A program made the position numbers and the translations under genes. A stretch of 44,578 nucleotides of DNA from Bacteroidales bacterium. Its GTDB lineage: Bacteria; Bacteroidota; Bacteroidia; Bacteroidales; Paludibacteraceae. Shown here one piece after another: positions 1 through 9,913 of the stretch (positions are counted from its first letter, which is position 1; every line of letters begins with the position of its first letter). The stretch lies in contig JALFZG010000002.1 of NCBI GenBank assembly GCA_022784645.1, positions 1 through 44,578 of the forward strand, read 5' to 3'. Under the pieces are notes generated by a model that saw only the letters and a program-made list of their open reading frames with translations, was not told the DNA's origin and searched no databases.

Positions 1-98
1 CAGGAATGGACAACGACCTGTTTGTGTCCACCTATATGCTTTCGTTGCCTGACAAAAAGGCCCTTCAAGAGTTTTTACTAAAAGAGATAGAGAAATGA
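1..98 (+). CDS. C-terminal fragment, probable DUF1016/YhcG-type PDDEXK nuclease
   Basis: The reading frame is open from the window edge and stops with TGA at 96-98, so only about the last 31 residues are present. The peptide has an N-D-L-F-V-S-T-Y core followed by S-L-P-D-K-K and ends in a charged helix (F-L-L-K-E-I-E-K). A G-M-D-N-x-L-F-V-x-x-Y-x-x-x-L-P ending is, from memory, typical of the C-terminus of DUF1016 (YhcG) nuclease-like proteins, which often sit near restriction systems or in accessory regions. The fragment is too short to be certain; the upstream sequence would settle it. Confidence 0.5.
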   Translation, partial: GMDNDLFVSTYMLSLPDKKALQEFLLKEIEK

Positions 99-235
99 AT
101 GTAGTGATAACATTGAAATAATAACAGATAGACAAATAATAACAGTATATGGAAAATCCCAAAAGATTAAGCTTACAGTCAGCCGATGGGGTTTTCCTCC
201 TCTTTCGACTCACGCACATAAAAATAATAGGACGA

Positions 236-540
236 AGGCCGTTTCATTGGCCAAGGGCCGTTCCATTTGCGCTTCGCGCGTTCCAGCGGATAATAGGACG
301 GAGATAGTATAGGGATTTATCCCGTCCTGCCAACGAACAATACAAGGACCGCAAGAGAGCCTTGCGGGCGGTCCATTAGCGCTTTGCGCGTTTCAGTAGC
401 CCTTCGGGCGTTCCATTGGCCAAAGGCCGTTCCAAATAGTTCCAGATGGTTCCAAGTGCGCCAAGGCGCGTTCCAGGGGCCGAAGGCAGTTCCAATAGGC
501 CGGAGGCCGTTTTAAAAGCCCGGAGGGCGGTCCAAAAGAG
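236..540. repeat. Array of GTTCCA-linked mini-hairpins
   Basis: This array has about ten units of roughly 20 nt. Each unit is a tiny stem-loop followed by GTTCCA, GGTCCA or GTTTCA. The stems differ but stay self-complementary: GGCC..GGCC (249-259), GCGC..GCGC (270-279 and 380-389), GCCC..GGGC (400-409), GGCC..GGCC (418-427), GCGCC..GGCGC (458-469) and GCCC..GGGC (518-527). Between 289 and 376 the array is interrupted by a segment that is shared with 24586-24661. Related arrays lie at 24640-24680, 41603-41681 and 41838-41905, and one or two units sit at 23206-23247. I see no coding potential here; the short frames crossing it have repeat-derived composition. Confidence 0.8.
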
Positions 541-555
541 AGTGGGGAAGAGGGT

Positions 556-586
556 AAAAAAAAGAAAGGATGTCATCTCGACATCC
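556..586 (-). terminator. Intrinsic terminator of small RNA copy 1
   Basis: The stem GGATGT/ACATCC with a 7-nt loop is followed on the minus strand by TTTCTTTTTTTT. Confidence 0.75.
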
Positions 587-626
587 CAATCTTTACTTAA
601 CCTTAAATCTAATACCATGAAAAACA
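556..626 (-). ncRNA. Predicted small RNA, about 70 nt (copy 1 of 2)
   Basis: On the minus strand a full Bacteroidetes promoter (632-662) is followed by a short A/T-rich leader containing TTAAGGTT (599-606), then a 6-bp hairpin (GGATGT/ACATCC, 568-586) and the tract TTTCTTTTTTTT. That is a complete promoter-RNA-terminator unit of about 70 nt with no sensible reading frame. The unit at 15548-15624 has the same order: the same TTAAGGTT core, 12 nt between core and terminator stem in both, and a nearby TTTTCAT. It may belong to the families of paralogous small RNAs reported in Bacteroidales, but I cannot check that. Nothing obvious is transcribed downstream of it. Confidence 0.65.
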
Positions 627-631
627 CGATG

Positions 632-662
632 CAAAATTACTGCTTTTCTGCAATATGACCAA
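632..662 (-). promoter_or_regulatory. Bacteroidetes promoter for small RNA copy 1
   Basis: On the minus strand the -33 TTG (662-660) and the -7 element TAATTTTG (639-632) are separated by exactly 20 nt. Confidence 0.75.
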
Positions 663-1041
663 ATTTTTGAAGAGAAAAATGCTAAAAAACGGCAAAAACT
701 CTTAATTTTGTAATGCACAGATTGCAAAAACAGCAGTTTTTTGAAAAATTTAATAATATATCTCACTCGTTTTATCCATCTGTTTGAGTCCGTTCAGCGG
801 CCCTCACGTGCATATTTCGTACGCTCTACTAATCGTAAATCGCCTTTGCGGGGTCATTATCGGGCTATTTCTCAATTGCGTGGATTTTTTTAGCGTCCAT
901 CATTTTCGAACAAGACAAAATCAGGCGATATGGCGCAGTGAGAGATGAAAATCGACAGGGGGTCGGAAAAACAGGAAATGGCAGGAGAGGGCTATTTTAG
1001 GCGATTTGCGGCATTTTCGAAGATTTTTCTCACGTGCGCAC
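663..1041. other. Non-coding stretch upstream of gyrB
   Basis: There is no reading frame with coding character on either strand. The first part is A/T-rich and the rest is mixed. A TAATTTTG at 703-710 resembles a -7 box but has no TTG 19-21 nt upstream. I see no DnaA-box cluster or hairpin of note. Confidence 0.6.
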
Positions 1042-3178
<2,137 letters not shown>

Positions 3179-3249
3179 TCTTCAATTATGGCATTCGCAG
3201 CCAGCTCCTAATCATTCATGTATATTATTCATTTTTAAAACGATATTTT

Positions 3250-4239
3250 ATGAATCTGTTTTTTGCACGCATCTTCGGCAAACTGATGAACGCCGAAAAA
3301 GCAGAAAAGTACAACGCCCAAAAGTTAGCCGACGCTAAGCGCTACCGCGAGATTGAAGCATCGGAGACCTACAAAGAGTACCTCGCGCTCGAACGCGAAG
3401 TAAGCAGCCCGCTCTTCATTGCCAAGAAAGAGGAGCTCAAAGCCAGCAAGGAGAAAGGCGCTTGGCAGGGCTCCGACGAAGCGCAGAAAGAGACGCGTTT
3501 GGCTGCCCTCAAGAAGACTTCCGGCATCGCTTTCATGCTCAATGCTGACATCCGCGAAATAGAGGAAATCGAATCGTGGAAGAAAGTATGGGAAACCGAA
3601 TTCAACGACTCCAACCTCGAGAAAAACGACATGAAAGCCGGCTTCTGGTTTAAGCAGAAAGGGCTGAAAACGAACTTCAGTTATATCGGCGAGGCATTGG
3701 CTTACATGGGCGAGAAGAATATCTCCATCCGCAACGGCATTCTCTCTATCTTCACCAAGAAAGAACGCGTGAGCGCTCCTGCATGGGATGCTAAGCAGGG
3801 CTTCAAGATGCACGATTACATGTACACTTCGGCTGTTGTAAACTCGGGCGATGCGTTCAGCCAGCCGATTGGCAAGTTCATCGCTAAGGTGCGCGCAACG
3901 GGTAAGTGCCATAGTGGCGTTTATCTGGTAGGCGAAGATACATTCCCCGTGATTGAGCTGTTCCACTACAACGGCAAGAATCTGGTGGTTGGTCTCACCG
4001 ATAAAAACGGCTCTGAGCGCGAGGTGATCAAGGGCATCAAAGCCAACGATTGGATGATTCTGACCGTAAACGTTAACCGCCAGGAGATTGTTTGGACGCT
4101 TAACAATATGGAGATTCACCGCGCAAAGAACCCGCTTCCCGGACAGTCGCTCCATTTCACCTGCCTCTCGTTTGCACCCGAAGGCAAGGCCAGCGAAAGC
4201 CGCTTCGATATCGGCTATCTGAAGGGATTCGTGAAGTGA
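3250..4239 (+). CDS. Hypothetical protein with coiled-coil N-terminus and ConA-like C-terminus
   Basis: I do not recognise this 329-residue protein as a named family. There is no signal peptide or membrane segment. Residues about 13-120 are highly charged (Glu/Lys/Ala-rich) and probably helical or coiled coil. From about 125 to the end it alternates short strands with the pattern F-W-F-K-Q-K-G-L-K, then F-I-A-K-V-R-A-T-G, S-G-V-Y-L-V-G and F-D-I-G-Y-L-K-G-F-V-K, which resembles the beta-sandwich of GH16/concanavalin-A-like proteins. I see no E-x-D-x-x-E catalytic signature, so a binding role is more likely than hydrolysis. It lies 71 bp after gyrB and 7 bp before kdsA, in the same direction. 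No TAnnTTTG promoter is visible in the gap. Confidence 0.75.
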   Translation: MNLFFARIFGKLMNAEKAEKYNAQKLADAKRYREIEASETYKEYLALEREVSSPLFIAKKEELKASKEKGAWQGSDEAQKETRLAALKKTSGIAFMLNADIREIEEIESWKKVWETEFNDSNLEKNDMKAGFWFKQKGLKTNFSYIGEALAYMGEKNISIRNGILSIFTKKERVSAPAWDAKQGFKMHDYMYTSAVVNSGDAFSQPIGKFIAKVRATGKCHSGVYLVGEDTFPVIELFHYNGKNLVVGLTDKNGSEREVIKGIKANDWMILTVNVNRQEIVWTLNNMEIHRAKNPLPGQSLHFTCLSFAPEGKASESRFDIGYLKGFVK

Positions 4240-4246
4240 TGTCTCC

Positions 4247-5086
4247 ATGCGGGACGCTAACCCATCATACAACATGCTTTTTGACAGAAGAGAAACGCGC
4301 TTTTTCCTGATAGCAGGTCCTTGCGCCATTGAAAATCAAGAGACCGTGATGGAGACCGCCGGCACCCTCAAAGAGGTTTGCGGGCGGCTCGGCATTGATC
4401 TCGTTTTCAAGTCATCGTTTGACAAAGCCAACCGCACCACCACTTCGGCTCGAGGCGTAGGCATGAGTGAAGGGCTCCGCATCTTACAAGAGGTGAAGGA
4501 CACGTTCGGCTTACCCATTCTGACCGATGTACACGAGACATGGCAATGCGACAAAGTGGCAGCAGTGGCGGACATTCTGCAGATTCCCGCTTTCCTCTCT
4601 CGCCAAACCGATCTCATTCAAGCCGCAGCTCGTACGGGCAGAGTGGTGAACGTGAAGAAAGGGCAGTTTATGGCGCCATGGGATATGCAAGGCGCTATCC
4701 GCAAATGTCAGCAGATGGGTAACAACGCCATCCTGCTCACCGAGCGCGGAACGAGTTTCGGTTACGGCAATCTGATCGTAGATATGACGAGCCTCGTTTC
4801 GCTTCGCAAGTTGGGCTATCCGGTGGTGTTCGATGCTACGCATAGCGTGCAGCAACCCAGCAGCCAACAGGGTGTAACGGGGGGCAACCGCGAGATGGTG
4901 CGCTACCTGATGCGTGCTGCATTGGCTGTAGGAGTGGATGGGCTTTTTATGGAGGTGCATCCTGATCCTGATCGCGCCATCTCCGATGCCGCCAATCAGG
5001 TGAAGTTATGCGATATCGAAGCGATCCTAAAAGAAGCAATTGCGTTTGATAACGTGGTGAAGCAACACGATTGGCAAGGTTTTTGA
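4247..5086 (+). CDS. kdsA: 3-deoxy-8-phosphooctulonate synthase
   Basis: KdsA condenses arabinose-5-phosphate with phosphoenolpyruvate to Kdo-8-phosphate for the lipopolysaccharide inner core, in the cytosol. The 279-residue protein has family signatures: I-A-G-P-C-A-I-E near the N-terminus, F-K-S-S-F-D-K-A-N-R, I-L-T-D-V-H-E, D-I-L-Q-I-P-A-F-L-S-R-Q-T-D-L, V-N-V-K-K-G-Q-F and F-M-E-V-H-P-D-P-D. Its length matches the usual 280 or so. The ATG at 4274 (MLFDRRE) is an alternative start; the first 9 residues are not conserved. It is tightly spaced with the gene before and starts an LPS/outer-membrane biogenesis run with the SurA and OstA-like genes that follow. Confidence 0.95.
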   Translation: MRDANPSYNMLFDRRETRFFLIAGPCAIENQETVMETAGTLKEVCGRLGIDLVFKSSFDKANRTTTSARGVGMSEGLRILQEVKDTFGLPILTDVHETWQCDKVAAVADILQIPAFLSRQTDLIQAAARTGRVVNVKKGQFMAPWDMQGAIRKCQQMGNNAILLTERGTSFGYGNLIVDMTSLVSLRKLGYPVVFDATHSVQQPSSQQGVTGGNREMVRYLMRAALAVGVDGLFMEVHPDPDRAISDAANQVKLCDIEAILKEAIAFDNVVKQHDWQGF

Positions 5087-5100
5087 ATCGAATAACGGAT

Positions 5101-5937
5101 ATGAAACAACGTGCAATAATAGTATGTGTGGCTTGTGCTCTTTGCGCTTGCTCATCCTTCCAGCGGAAGCAGCAAACCGGCGATGTAGCTGTGAGCTTAG
5201 GCGGTCAGACGCTGAGCCATACGCAACTCGATGAGCTGACGCGCCAAGCGAGTACGCCCGAAGACTCTGCGCTGCTGGCAGATGCGTATATCCGTCAGTG
5301 GGCAGGCGATGTGCTTTTTTACGACAAGGCATCGAAGTTCAAAGACCCTGAGATTGAGGAATTGGTAGAGGCGTACAGGCGACAACTCTATGTGAAGCGT
5401 TACGAAGATAAGCTCGTAAACAGCAAGATGGATCAGACGCTCGACATGGATACCATTCAAGCGTATTACGAGAAGCATCCGGAGCTTTTCAGGTTGCATA
5501 CTTCGCTTGTACAGGGCGTTATCCTTACCATTCCCGAAGGGGCTCCTAATCTCCAGAAACTTAAGGGATGGCTCCAGCATCCGATGCAGGAGATCGAGAA
5601 AATCGAGAAGTACGCCTATCAGTATGCCACCGGCTATGAGCTGTTTGTTGACCGCTGGAAAACGAGCAATCAGATTATGCTCAAGATGCCGATAGCCGAA
5701 GATGCGCTCAATGCTTCGCTCAGCAGCAAGCAGCAAATCGAAGTGACTGACAGCACGCAGGTTTATATCCTTCAGATTACCGACAAGCGTCTCCCCGGCG
5801 AACAGATGCCGCTTGAGCTCGCTGAACCGGAAATCCGTAAACTGATGCTTGCCGAACGCCGAACGGACTTCATTCAGCAGCAGAAAGATGCACTGTATGA
5901 AGAAGCTGAAAAACTATTCCGCATTAAACGAGAATAG
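5101..5937 (+). CDS. SurA-like (PpiC-related) lipoprotein
   Basis: This is a predicted periplasm-facing lipoprotein of 278 residues. The ATG at 5101 is preferred to the upstream one at 5071 because it starts directly with a lipoprotein signal, M-K-Q-R followed by a hydrophobic stretch and L-C-A-C. The mature part is helical, with a Y-Y-E-K-H-P-E-L-F-R segment like the N-terminal chaperone part of parvulin-type isomerases. It lacks an obvious complete parvulin domain, so isomerase activity is doubtful. In Bacteroidetes such a gene commonly precedes surA; here the gap is 42 bp. The likely role is an accessory chaperone for outer-membrane proteins. Confidence 0.75.
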   Translation: MKQRAIIVCVACALCACSSFQRKQQTGDVAVSLGGQTLSHTQLDELTRQASTPEDSALLADAYIRQWAGDVLFYDKASKFKDPEIEELVEAYRRQLYVKRYEDKLVNSKMDQTLDMDTIQAYYEKHPELFRLHTSLVQGVILTIPEGAPNLQKLKGWLQHPMQEIEKIEKYAYQYATGYELFVDRWKTSNQIMLKMPIAEDALNASLSSKQQIEVTDSTQVYILQITDKRLPGEQMPLELAEPEIRKLMLAERRTDFIQQQKDALYEEAEKLFRIKRE

Positions 5938-5979
5938 GTGTTTCAGCTGATAAACAAATGAATTATTAGTAACAAAAAT

Positions 5980-7326
5980 ATGGAAATGAAAAGTGCTATC
6001 CTGGCGATGTTGCTCGTTTCAGCAGCAGCCATTGCACAGGACAACGTGATTGACGAAGTGATTTGGGTGGTAGGCGATGAAGCTATCCTCCGCAGCGAGG
6101 TGGAAGAAGAGCGCTTGCGTGCGCAATACGAAGGAATGCCCATTCCCGGCGACCCGTATTGCGTTATTCCCGAGCAACTCGCCATTCAGAAACTCTATCT
6201 GCATCAGGCAGAGATCGACTCTATCGAGGCTAACGAATCAACGGTGAGCCATCAGGTGGATGCCCGAATCAATTTTTACCTCAACCAAATCGGCTCGAAG
6301 GAGAAAATGGAGGAGTATTTCCGCAAAACGACCACCGAAATTCGCGAGGAGCTGATGACTTCGGTGCGCAACCAGATGATTATCCAGCAGATGCAAGCCA
6401 AACTGACGGAAAACGTTAAACCCACCCCAGCAGAGATTCGCCGATTCTATGAATCGATGCCGGAAGACTCACTGCCGATGATCCCAGCACAAGTAGAGGT
6501 GCAGATTCTGAGTTTTGAGCCGAAAGTGCCGGTAGAGGAGATTGAGCGCGTGAAGTCTCGTTTGCGTGAGTTTACGGAGCGCGTAAATAGCGGCAATGCC
6601 GATTTTGCGATGTTGGCTCGCTTGTATTCGGAGGATACGGAGTCAGCCAAACATGGTGGCGAACTGGGTTTTGTTGGCCGTGGGCAACTCGTGAAGGAGT
6701 TTGCCGAAGTGGCGTTTAACCTCAATGACCCTCGGCGAGTAAGTCGCATCGTGCAAACGGAATATGGCTACCATATTATCCAGCTGATAGAGAAGAAAGG
6801 CGACCGCATCAACTGCCGCCACATCTTGATGCGTCCGCGAATATCGGGCGATGATAAGGTGAAGGCTATCAGTCGATTAGACTCGATTGCCGATGTTGTT
6901 CGTTCGGGTAAGGCCACTTTCGAACAGGCTGTTTCTTATTTCTCAGAAGATAAGAACACGGCCCTCAACGCTGGCTTGATGATGAACGAGCAGACGGGTG
7001 CTTCGAAGTTCGAGTATCAAGATTTGCCTCCCGAGGTAGCCAAGCAGATTTACAGCATGAACATTGGCGAAATCAGCAAGCCCTTCGTGATGATGGACCC
7101 TCAGAAGAATCGCGAGGTGGTAGCTATTGTGAAACTGAAAACCAAGGTGGCAGCACATAAAGCCAATCTGACCGACGATTATCAGGTTGTTCGTCAGTTG
7201 CTCGTGCAGAAGCAGAGTGAGGAACTCCTGAAAGCTTGGGTGCAGAAGAAGCAACAGGAGATTTACGTTCATATCGACGAGAACTGGCGAGGATGCGATT
7301 TTCAGTTCCCCGGTTGGGTTAAATAA
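5980..7326 (+). CDS. surA: Periplasmic chaperone / peptidyl-prolyl isomerase SurA
   Basis: SurA escorts unfolded outer-membrane proteins through the periplasm to the BAM complex. The 448-residue protein has a signal peptide ending near A-I-A-Q and a helical N-domain with D-E-V-I-W-V-V-G-D-E-A-I-L-R-S-E-V, the hallmark SurA opening. Two parvulin domains follow: about 170-270 (with G-G-E-L-G-F-V-G-R-G and E-Y-G-Y-H-I-I-Q) and about 277-378 (starting C-R-H-I-L). The second ATG (5986) would shorten the signal by two residues. It is followed within 12 bp by the OstA-like gene. Confidence 0.92.
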   Translation: MEMKSAILAMLLVSAAAIAQDNVIDEVIWVVGDEAILRSEVEEERLRAQYEGMPIPGDPYCVIPEQLAIQKLYLHQAEIDSIEANESTVSHQVDARINFYLNQIGSKEKMEEYFRKTTTEIREELMTSVRNQMIIQQMQAKLTENVKPTPAEIRRFYESMPEDSLPMIPAQVEVQILSFEPKVPVEEIERVKSRLREFTERVNSGNADFAMLARLYSEDTESAKHGGELGFVGRGQLVKEFAEVAFNLNDPRRVSRIVQTEYGYHIIQLIEKKGDRINCRHILMRPRISGDDKVKAISRLDSIADVVRSGKATFEQAVSYFSEDKNTALNAGLMMNEQTGASKFEYQDLPPEVAKQIYSMNIGEISKPFVMMDPQKNREVVAIVKLKTKVAAHKANLTDDYQVVRQLLVQKQSEELLKAWVQKKQQEIYVHIDENWRGCDFQFPGWVK

Positions 7327-7338
7327 CAGATTATCAGC

Positions 7339-9129
7339 GTGAAGAAAGGGTTTGCAATACTATCATTATGTCTGCTCGGGATTGCGGTTGCATGGTCGGA
7401 GTCCGAGACGATGGTCTATTTGGAGCAGGCAGAGACGCTCATCTTTGATGAGGAGCGCCACCCCGATGCGCAAATACTCAAGGGGAATGTGCGCTTCCGC
7501 CACGATGATGCGCTGATGTATTGCGACTCTGCCTATTTCTACGAAAGCAGTAACTCGCTCGATGCTTTCGGCCATGTGCGGTTCGTGCAAGGCGATACAC
7601 TGTTTGGCTATTGCGATAAACTGTTTTACGATGGCAATACGCGTTTTGCCAAGATGCGCTACCACGTCAAACTCGAAGATAAATCCACAACGCTCACTAC
7701 CGACTCGCTCAATTACGATCGCGCGAATGACCTCGCGTGGTATTACACGGGCGGACAAATCGTTGATTCGGTTAACACACTCACTTCGATTTGGGGGCAA
7801 TACACCTCTCACGACAATCAAGCGCTCTTCCGAGGTGATGTGCATTTGAAGAATGATAAATTCGTGATGGATGCCGATACGCTCAAGTACAACACCAGTA
7901 CAAACATATCGGATATCGTGGGTCCTACCACAATCATTTACGAAGAAGAGACCACCATCTACACGACGTTAGGGTGGTACAACACGCAGACGGAGCAATC
8001 GGAGCTGCTTCAGCATTCGCTCATTGTTCATACGGATGGCAATACGATGACCGGCGACACGATTTATTACGACAAACAACTCGGTTTCGGGCGCGCAATC
8101 GGGCATATCGAGTTTGTGGATTCAGCCGATCATATCACGCTATATGGGCATTATGGCGAAATGTGGGAGGAAACAGAGAAAGGCAACAACATCGGTTTTG
8201 CTACCGACTCCGCCTTGATGGTGGATTGGTCAGACTCTACGGCTTTCAGTTACATGCATGGCGATACGCTTTTTACCGAAGAGATTGCCTACAAAGCCGT
8301 GGGCGAGATTATCCAGCACGATTCCGTAAGAAGCATCGTAGCGCGTGACTCCATTCTGATTGACAGCATCCTCACATGGCAGCCACCCGATACGGTCATG
8401 GTGCTGCCTGCGCCCGACACGCTCTGGCGCGATACCGCATACAGGCAGATACGCGCGCGCCATGGCGTACGTATTTATAGAGAGGACATGCAAGCGGTGT
8501 GCGACTCCAGCCGATACAACAGCCGTGACTCGATCCTCAGCCTTTACGGCACGCCCGTTATGTGGAGCGATGATCAGCAAGTGTCGGCCGACATGATAGA
8601 TATCTACATGAAAGACAACGAGGCTGATCACCTTACCGGCACAGGCAATGCGATGATTATCCAAATGAAGCACCCCATCTATTACAATCAGATTTCCGGG
8701 CAAGAGATGATTGCCTATATCGAAAATCAGGAGCTTCGTCAGCTCGATATGGATGGGGGTGTAGAAGCCGGCGTTTTCCCGCAAGAAGAAGACAGTGCGT
8801 TTGTAGCATTCAACAAAGTGGCATCTGCCAAAGCACGTTTCTACTTTAATGATGGCGCTTTGGATCGTGCCGTTTTCCTCTCCAAGCCCGTGGGCACTGC
8901 CTTCCCGCTCAAAGATCTGCCCGAGGAGCAGACGCATCTTTCCGGATTCTTTTGGGCAGGAGCCGAGCGGCCGCTTTTCCCCGATGATGTATTCCGCAAA
9001 GATGCTCGAACGCCCCGAAACGGACAGATTACGGAAGCCTCTCCAGAGCAGAAAGCAGAAGCACGCACCAAAGATAAGAAGGGGCGCGACAAAGACCGCA
9101 AGAAAAAGAAAACAAAGAATAAAGAATAA
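7339..9129 (+). CDS. OstA-like (LptA/LptD N-domain) LPS transport protein
   Basis: The 596-residue exported protein starts at a GTG (7339), giving MKKGFAILSLCLLGIAVAW as signal peptide; no ATG nearby does so. The mature part repeats a beta-strand pattern of the form G-D-T-L-x-Y or A-D-T-L-K-Y-N many times, as in the beta-jellyroll of LptA/OstA and the LptD N-domain that carry lipopolysaccharide across the periplasm. It is much larger than E. coli LptA (about 185) and has no LptD barrel, matching the long OstA-like proteins of Bacteroidetes. The last 25 or so residues are a run of Lys and Arg, possibly for surface or nucleic-acid contact. Its place after surA fits envelope biogenesis. Confidence 0.82.
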   Translation: MKKGFAILSLCLLGIAVAWSESETMVYLEQAETLIFDEERHPDAQILKGNVRFRHDDALMYCDSAYFYESSNSLDAFGHVRFVQGDTLFGYCDKLFYDGNTRFAKMRYHVKLEDKSTTLTTDSLNYDRANDLAWYYTGGQIVDSVNTLTSIWGQYTSHDNQALFRGDVHLKNDKFVMDADTLKYNTSTNISDIVGPTTIIYEEETTIYTTLGWYNTQTEQSELLQHSLIVHTDGNTMTGDTIYYDKQLGFGRAIGHIEFVDSADHITLYGHYGEMWEETEKGNNIGFATDSALMVDWSDSTAFSYMHGDTLFTEEIAYKAVGEIIQHDSVRSIVARDSILIDSILTWQPPDTVMVLPAPDTLWRDTAYRQIRARHGVRIYREDMQAVCDSSRYNSRDSILSLYGTPVMWSDDQQVSADMIDIYMKDNEADHLTGTGNAMIIQMKHPIYYNQISGQEMIAYIENQELRQLDMDGGVEAGVFPQEEDSAFVAFNKVASAKARFYFNDGALDRAVFLSKPVGTAFPLKDLPEEQTHLSGFFWAGAERPLFPDDVFRKDARTPRNGQITEASPEQKAEARTKDKKGRDKDRKKKKTKNKE

Positions 9130-9142
9130 ATAACTACCAATT

Positions 9143-9904
9143 ATGAAGAAATATAGCATTTTATTCCTGTTTTTAGCTCTCTGCTCGGGAGCTTTCGCGC
9201 AGGGTTTTGATTTTACGGATGGCGCAGGAACGCATCACATCGGTTTGAATGTCGGCTTTTCTGCCAACCCGCTCCGCGAGCGAAGCAGTGTAATGGATTC
9301 CACCTTGAGCGCAGTTACGCGGCCGTATGGTCTGAAGGTGGGATTCGTGTATGAAACCACGTTTATCAAAGGATTCGGTATGCAACTCGGACTCAATTAC
9401 ACGTTCGGTTCAAGCCAAGGCAAATGGACAGATACCCCAAATAGCACGATCAAAAAGACGAAAACGGACATCTATTATCATCAGATTGAGTTGCCGATTG
9501 ATTGGCAGTATAAGTTTGAAATTGCCAAACAAACATATCTAATCCTTTATACAGGCCCCACGCTGCAAATGGGATTGGCGTTTAATCAACGCACCAGCGT
9601 AAGAGATATCAATCCTTCTACGTTTAAGGAAGAAACAACCAGCAGCAGTAAAGATTTCTATTCTAAAACCACAGACATAGATGGTGATGGCGTATATGAT
9701 TACCACCGCTTTAATGTGACGTGGGGCGTAGGTGCCGGCTTCCAATACAAGCAGTATTATTTGCGGGGCGGATATGATTTTGGCATTTGCAATCCGTATA
9801 ACGACCGCTATTTTAACCACTCCATTTCCACTTACGAATTCAACCGAAAAGGACGTCAGGATCAGTGGTCGCTCAAATTAGGAATCTATCTCTGGAATTT
9901 TTAA
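9143..9904 (+). CDS. Outer-membrane beta-barrel protein (PorT/OMP_b-brl type)
   Basis: The 253-residue protein has a clean signal peptide (to A-F-A-Q) followed by alternating amphipathic strands such as L-K-V-G-F-V-Y-E-T, M-Q-L-G-L-N-Y-T-F, L-I-L-Y-T-G-P-T and W-G-V-G-A-G-F-Q-Y, ending in an aromatic residue (W-N-F), which is typical of outer-membrane barrels. A D-I-D-G-D-G-V-Y-D-Y loop near residue 180 looks like a calcium-binding loop. It sits 13 bp after the OstA-like gene and 9 bp before dnaG. PorT-like barrels of the type IX system have this size, but I cannot assign it to PorT with confidence. Confidence 0.75.
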   Translation: MKKYSILFLFLALCSGAFAQGFDFTDGAGTHHIGLNVGFSANPLRERSSVMDSTLSAVTRPYGLKVGFVYETTFIKGFGMQLGLNYTFGSSQGKWTDTPNSTIKKTKTDIYYHQIELPIDWQYKFEIAKQTYLILYTGPTLQMGLAFNQRTSVRDINPSTFKEETTSSSKDFYSKTTDIDGDGVYDYHRFNVTWGVGAGFQYKQYYLRGGYDFGICNPYNDRYFNHSISTYEFNRKGRQDQWSLKLGIYLWNF

Positions 9905-9913
9905 CGAAGTATT

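Noticed and set aside
236..540. CRISPR array
   Set aside because: Units are only about 20 nt, repeats are degenerate and there are no unique spacers or cas genes.
376..658. Two short frames through the first repeat array
   Set aside because: Their residues come from the repeat units; no start context or homologue is evident.
617..658. Short peptide frame starting ATGAAAAACACG (+), and a like one at 15604
   Set aside because: Both ATGs fall on the reverse of a minus-strand promoter and RNA leader, which explains the similarity better than coding.
703..710. TAATTTTG as a plus-strand promoter
   Set aside because: There is no TTG at the expected distance and nothing to transcribe.
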